A DNA stretch of 64,000 nucleotides, from assembly GCF_002270355.1 (NCBI RefSeq), contig NZ_NJFZ01000009.1, positions 186,001 through 250,000 of the forward strand. The letters run 5' to 3'. This document shows positions 61,732 through 64,000 of this stretch, piece by piece. A program made the position numbers and the translations under genes. The DNA is from Flectobacillus sp. BAB-3569 (GTDB lineage: Bacteria > Bacteroidota > Bacteroidia > Cytophagales > Spirosomataceae). The notes under the pieces were generated by a model, which did no database searches, was not told where the DNA came from, and saw only the letters and a list, made by a program, of their open reading frames with translations. Numbering within the stretch: the first letter of the stretch is position 1; every line of letters begins with the position of its first letter.

Positions 61732-61872
61732 CTGATTACTGCACAAATTTGAAGTTACTAGTTCAAGACTTAGTCTTGGACTCATTTTTTAACAGTTTAA
61801 AACTGTTTTTTAAAAATGTGTGAAAAAGTCGATACACCTGAATCAGGCTTTCTCGTTTTATCCAGTAATCAG
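61732..61872 (-). mobile_element. family B MITE-like element, second copy
   Basis: Bounded by CTGATTACTGCA (61732) and TCCAGTAATCAG (61861-61872), 141 bp. Read on the minus strand it matches the copy at 24681 through AAACAGTTTTAAACTGTT, AATGAGTCCAAGACTAAGTC and TAACTTCAA. The end facing the neighbouring gene's start codon (61646) is the same end that faces the start codon in the other copy. Confidence 0.75.
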
Positions 61873-61918
61873 AAAAAAGCTGTAATAAAAGTCTACAGAC
61901 AGTTTACCACAGCTTTTT
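61873..61918 (-). terminator. terminator of the GntP permease gene
   Basis: AAAAAAGCTGT (61873) pairs with ACAGCTTTTT (61909) on both sides of a 25-base interval; the minus strand ends in six T. It abuts the family B element. Confidence 0.6.
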
Positions 61919-61934
61919 AAGGTTAGATTTTTTA

Positions 61935-63251
61935 CTAGACAATCGAATTAAGAACTAAAACACCCATTAAACCCATTACACCCACAATAGTTTCCATCAC
62001 CGACCATGTTTTGAAGGTATCCTTGATAGTCAGACCAAAATATTCTTTGAACATCCAGAAACCCGTGTCGTTCACGTGTGAGCACATCAAACTTCCCGCA
62101 CCGATTGATAAGACCATTAATTCAGGATTTACATGGGTGGTAGCCATCAAAGGTTGAATAATACCTGCTGCCGTCAAACCAGCTATCGTGGCTGAACCCA
62201 GCGCTATTCGGATAATGGTGGCAATTAACCAGCCCAATACCAATGGGGATAAGGTAGAATCTTGAAAAGCTTTTGCTATATCTGTTCCGATGCCACTATC
62301 AGTTAATACCTGTTTGAATGCGCCACCTGCTGCAATAATCATAATAATCATTGATGCAGAACTAATAGCACCTCCTGTTTTTTCCATTAAATACTCCATT
62401 GTTTTTCCACGACGAATACCCAAGAATATCAATGCAAATGTTACTGCTATCAGCATCGAAATACTTGGATCACCCAAGAACTTTAAATAGTGATGTAGCG
62501 CAGAGTTAGTGTCCATCGTTAACTCACTCGCTGTAGCCATGCCCATCAACACCACAGGAATTAAGGCTGTTAGGATACTTAAACCAAAACCAGGCATTTC
62601 TTCCTCTTTGAATTGTTTGGTTTCGAATAAGCCCTTGGGTGGATTTGAAGAAATATTTTTAATAAATTCTGGAAAAACTAAGCCCGCAACAATTAAGGTA
62701 GGAATTGCCACGGTAAGTCCATAAATCAAAGTTTTACCAATGTCTGCTTTAAACAATACCGCAATGGTCGTAGGACCAGGGTGAGGAGGTAAAAAGCCAT
62801 GTGTGACCGACAAGGCCGAGGCCATGGCGATACCCACATAAATCATCGGCTGACCAGTATTGAGAGCTACTGAAAAAACCATGGGTATCAATATCACGAA
62901 GCCAGCATTGTAAAACATGGCAATACCCACCACAAAACCTGTGAGTAATACCGCTAGTTTTACTCTCGATGCCCCAAAATACTGAATAAGAACTTGACTG
63001 ATTCGCTGTGCTGCGCCACTTTCTGAGAGTAAGCTCCCGAGCATTACGCCAAGTCCAAGAATCAGAATGAGCGACCCAAGCGTGCTACCTATTCCTTTTT
63101 GGATGGATGCCAAAATATCTGCAAGGGGCATCTGTTTGGCAATACCCACTAAAATTGCTGAGAAAATTAGAGAAAGAAAGGCATTGAGTTTTCCGAAGGT
63201 TATGAGGATAAGAAGTAATAGAATACTTAATACTAAGATTAAAATTGACAT
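61935..63251 (-). CDS. GntP family gluconate:H+ symporter-like permease
   Basis: The 438-residue inner-membrane protein has about twelve helices and a normal length for GntP. It starts MSILILVLSILLLLILITFG and has ILGLGVMLGSLLSESGAAQRIS, TGFVVGIAMFYNAGFVILIP, LSVTHGFLPPHPGPTTIAVL (the conserved HGFLPPHPGP motif) and AGSLMCSHVNDTGFWMFKEY. These transporters bring in gluconate or related sugar acids with protons. No gluconate kinase lies nearby, so the sugar acid is uncertain. The ATG is at 63251. Confidence 0.92.
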   Translation of the reverse strand: MSILILVLSILLLLILITFGKLNAFLSLIFSAILVGIAKQMPLADILASIQKGIGSTLGSLILILGLGVMLGSLLSESGAAQRISQVLIQYFGASRVKLAVLLTGFVVGIAMFYNAGFVILIPMVFSVALNTGQPMIYVGIAMASALSVTHGFLPPHPGPTTIAVLFKADIGKTLIYGLTVAIPTLIVAGLVFPEFIKNISSNPPKGLFETKQFKEEEMPGFGLSILTALIPVVLMGMATASELTMDTNSALHHYLKFLGDPSISMLIAVTFALIFLGIRRGKTMEYLMEKTGGAISSASMIIMIIAAGGAFKQVLTDSGIGTDIAKAFQDSTLSPLVLGWLIATIIRIALGSATIAGLTAAGIIQPLMATTHVNPELMVLSIGAGSLMCSHVNDTGFWMFKEYFGLTIKDTFKTWSVMETIVGVMGLMGVLVLNSIV

Positions 63252-63604
63252 GTTTGAAGGGTTTTATGTATTTACTGGGATAGTACGTCAAAAATAACAT
63301 AAGTAGCGTATTTTCTCTAAAAAATAGAACTTTTTTAATAGGGTCTTAGACGAATAACGCTAAGAGTACAAAAAAACGAGCTTTGAGGAAAAAGCGTGGA
63401 TTCATATCATTTTAGAATTGTATAAAAACTAGAGAAAAAAGCGGTTGTTTCATGAAATTATCCTAAATTGCCCAAGAGATTTATTGAAAAAATAAAATCA
63501 AATCAGAAAAATACATTTTATAATTATATAGATAACTGCTTCATTATGAGGTATTAATGTAGTTTGAGTTAGATTGGCCACTTGAAAAATATGATTATTT
63601 CGTG
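63252..63604. other. 353-base gap before the accA promoter
   Basis: AT-rich sequence with no gene, repeat or hairpin that I can support. It must hold the GntP promoter on the minus strand. Confidence 0.4.
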
Positions 63605-63632
63605 TTGCGAAAGGTCTTTTTGACTAACTTTG
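63605..63632 (+). promoter_or_regulatory. accA promoter, TTG-N17-TAACTTTG
   Basis: TTG at 63605 and TAACTTTG at 63625-63632 match the Bacteroidota -33/-7 consensus with a 17-base spacer, within the usual range. It lies 88 bases before the accA start. Confidence 0.65.
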
Positions 63633-63720
63633 AGGGCTAAAAATCTTCCTAACGTAAGGATTGTTATTACTTAATCTATGCTCAAGCAAAACTTGGGTAT
63701 GCGATAAATTCAACAACAAA

Positions 63721-64000
63721 ATGCGAACTCTCTTGGATTTTGAAAAACCGATAGCCGAATTAGAAGCCAAATTGGCAGAAATGAAAAAATTGGCGATTGA
63801 TAATAATGTAGATGTATCGACAGCTGCGGCTCAATTGGAAGCTAGCATTGAAGAACTCAAAAAAGAAACTTTCTCAAACTTGACACGCTGGCAAAGAGTT
63901 CAGCTGTCTCGTCACCCAGAACGTCCATATACACTCGACTACATCGAGCACATGTGTGATGAATTTATCGAGTTATTCGGTGACCGTACTGTAGCCGATG
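63721..64000 (+). CDS. accA: acetyl-CoA carboxylase carboxyltransferase alpha subunit, 5' part
   Basis: ATG at 63721 opens a frame to the window edge (93 residues). The sequence MRTLLDFEKPIAELEAKLAE, then LTRWQRVQLSRHPERPYTLD, YIEHMCDEFIELFGDRTVAD is the standard AccA N-terminus. With AccD it moves the carboxyl group from carboxybiotin to acetyl-CoA, giving malonyl-CoA for fatty acid synthesis. It has the best promoter in the window. Missing the rest only because the window ends. Confidence 0.95.
   Translation, partial: MRTLLDFEKPIAELEAKLAEMKKLAIDNNVDVSTAAAQLEASIEELKKETFSNLTRWQRVQLSRHPERPYTLDYIEHMCDEFIELFGDRTVAD

Noticed and set aside
1-64000. tRNA, rRNA, riboswitch, CRISPR, prophage or IS transposase
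   Set aside because: No T-loop/anticodon pattern, repeat-spacer array, integrase or transposase frame was recognised by reading; a covariance-model scan would settle RNA genes.

Overview
The window comes from an AT-rich member of the Bacteroidota, most likely a Cytophagales/Spirosomataceae-type bacterium (Flectobacillus, Arcicella, Emticicia, Runella or similar). The evidence is a SusC/SusD pair, a C-terminal type IX secretion sorting domain, FecI-like sigma and AraC regulators, many signal peptides and lipoboxes, Bacteroidota -7 promoter elements of the form TAnnTTTG, and families such as DUF6807, DUF1080, DUF6515, DUF1343 and DUF5117-type metalloproteases. No rRNA, tRNA, prophage, IS transposase or CRISPR array was seen. 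The genus is an inference.

Layout. 1-3.3 kb: the 5' part of an MFS transporter divergent from an AraC regulator, then a serine hydrolase and a small protein; the AraC and hydrolase genes are each broken by one missing base in a homopolymer. 3.5-13.7 kb: CoA-transferase, sterol-desaturase-like enzyme, DUF6515 protein, large zinc metalloprotease, EamA transporter, esterase and methyltransferase. 14-17.3 kb: a GT39-like glycosyltransferase and an unrecognised polytopic membrane protein bracketed by one hairpin repeat family. 17.5-24.4 kb: a mostly minus-strand housekeeping and stress set (SDR, serine hydrolase, ABM monooxygenase, YchJ, APC permease, UspA, LOG). 24.8-28.2 kb: two L,D-transpeptidases around a DUF1016 nuclease-like gene. 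28.4-32.9 kb: two amidohydrolase-superfamily proteins, one lacking the HxH metal motif.

33.2-42.3 kb is a polysaccharide-utilisation-like block: ECF sigma factor behind two LacI-type operator palindromes, a broken and shortened FecR-like anti-sigma, SusC, SusD, a DUF6807 (PmoA-like) protein, a previously unlisted 44-residue membrane peptide, a lipoprotein and a DUF1080 protein. DUF1080 proteins are linked to 3-keto-glycoside cleavage, so the locus may import and process an oxidised glycoside. 43-50.9 kb holds a GT2, a secreted SGNH/SASA esterase with FN3 modules and a T9SS tail, a peptide deformylase next to a NamZ-type (DUF1343) muramidase, and an AAA-ATPase/PD-(D/E)XK protein. 51-57.4 kb holds a quinone-reductase-like protein, an AraC regulator and an iron-acquisition pair (TonB siderophore receptor plus PepSY membrane protein) behind a Fur-like palindrome. 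57.8-64 kb holds a CAP protein, a beta-CASP MBL ribonuclease-like protein, a Cys/Gly-tailed membrane protein, a GntP permease and the start of accA.

The most distinctive non-coding content is several families of short interspersed repeats. Two look like MITEs with terminal inverted repeats: family A, about 150-185 bp with at least five recognisable copies, and family B, about 132-141 bp with two full copies and a relic. Others are hairpin repeats that sit at or next to stop codons. These repeats, the three homopolymer frameshifts and the unlisted small gene are the main results of the hunt.
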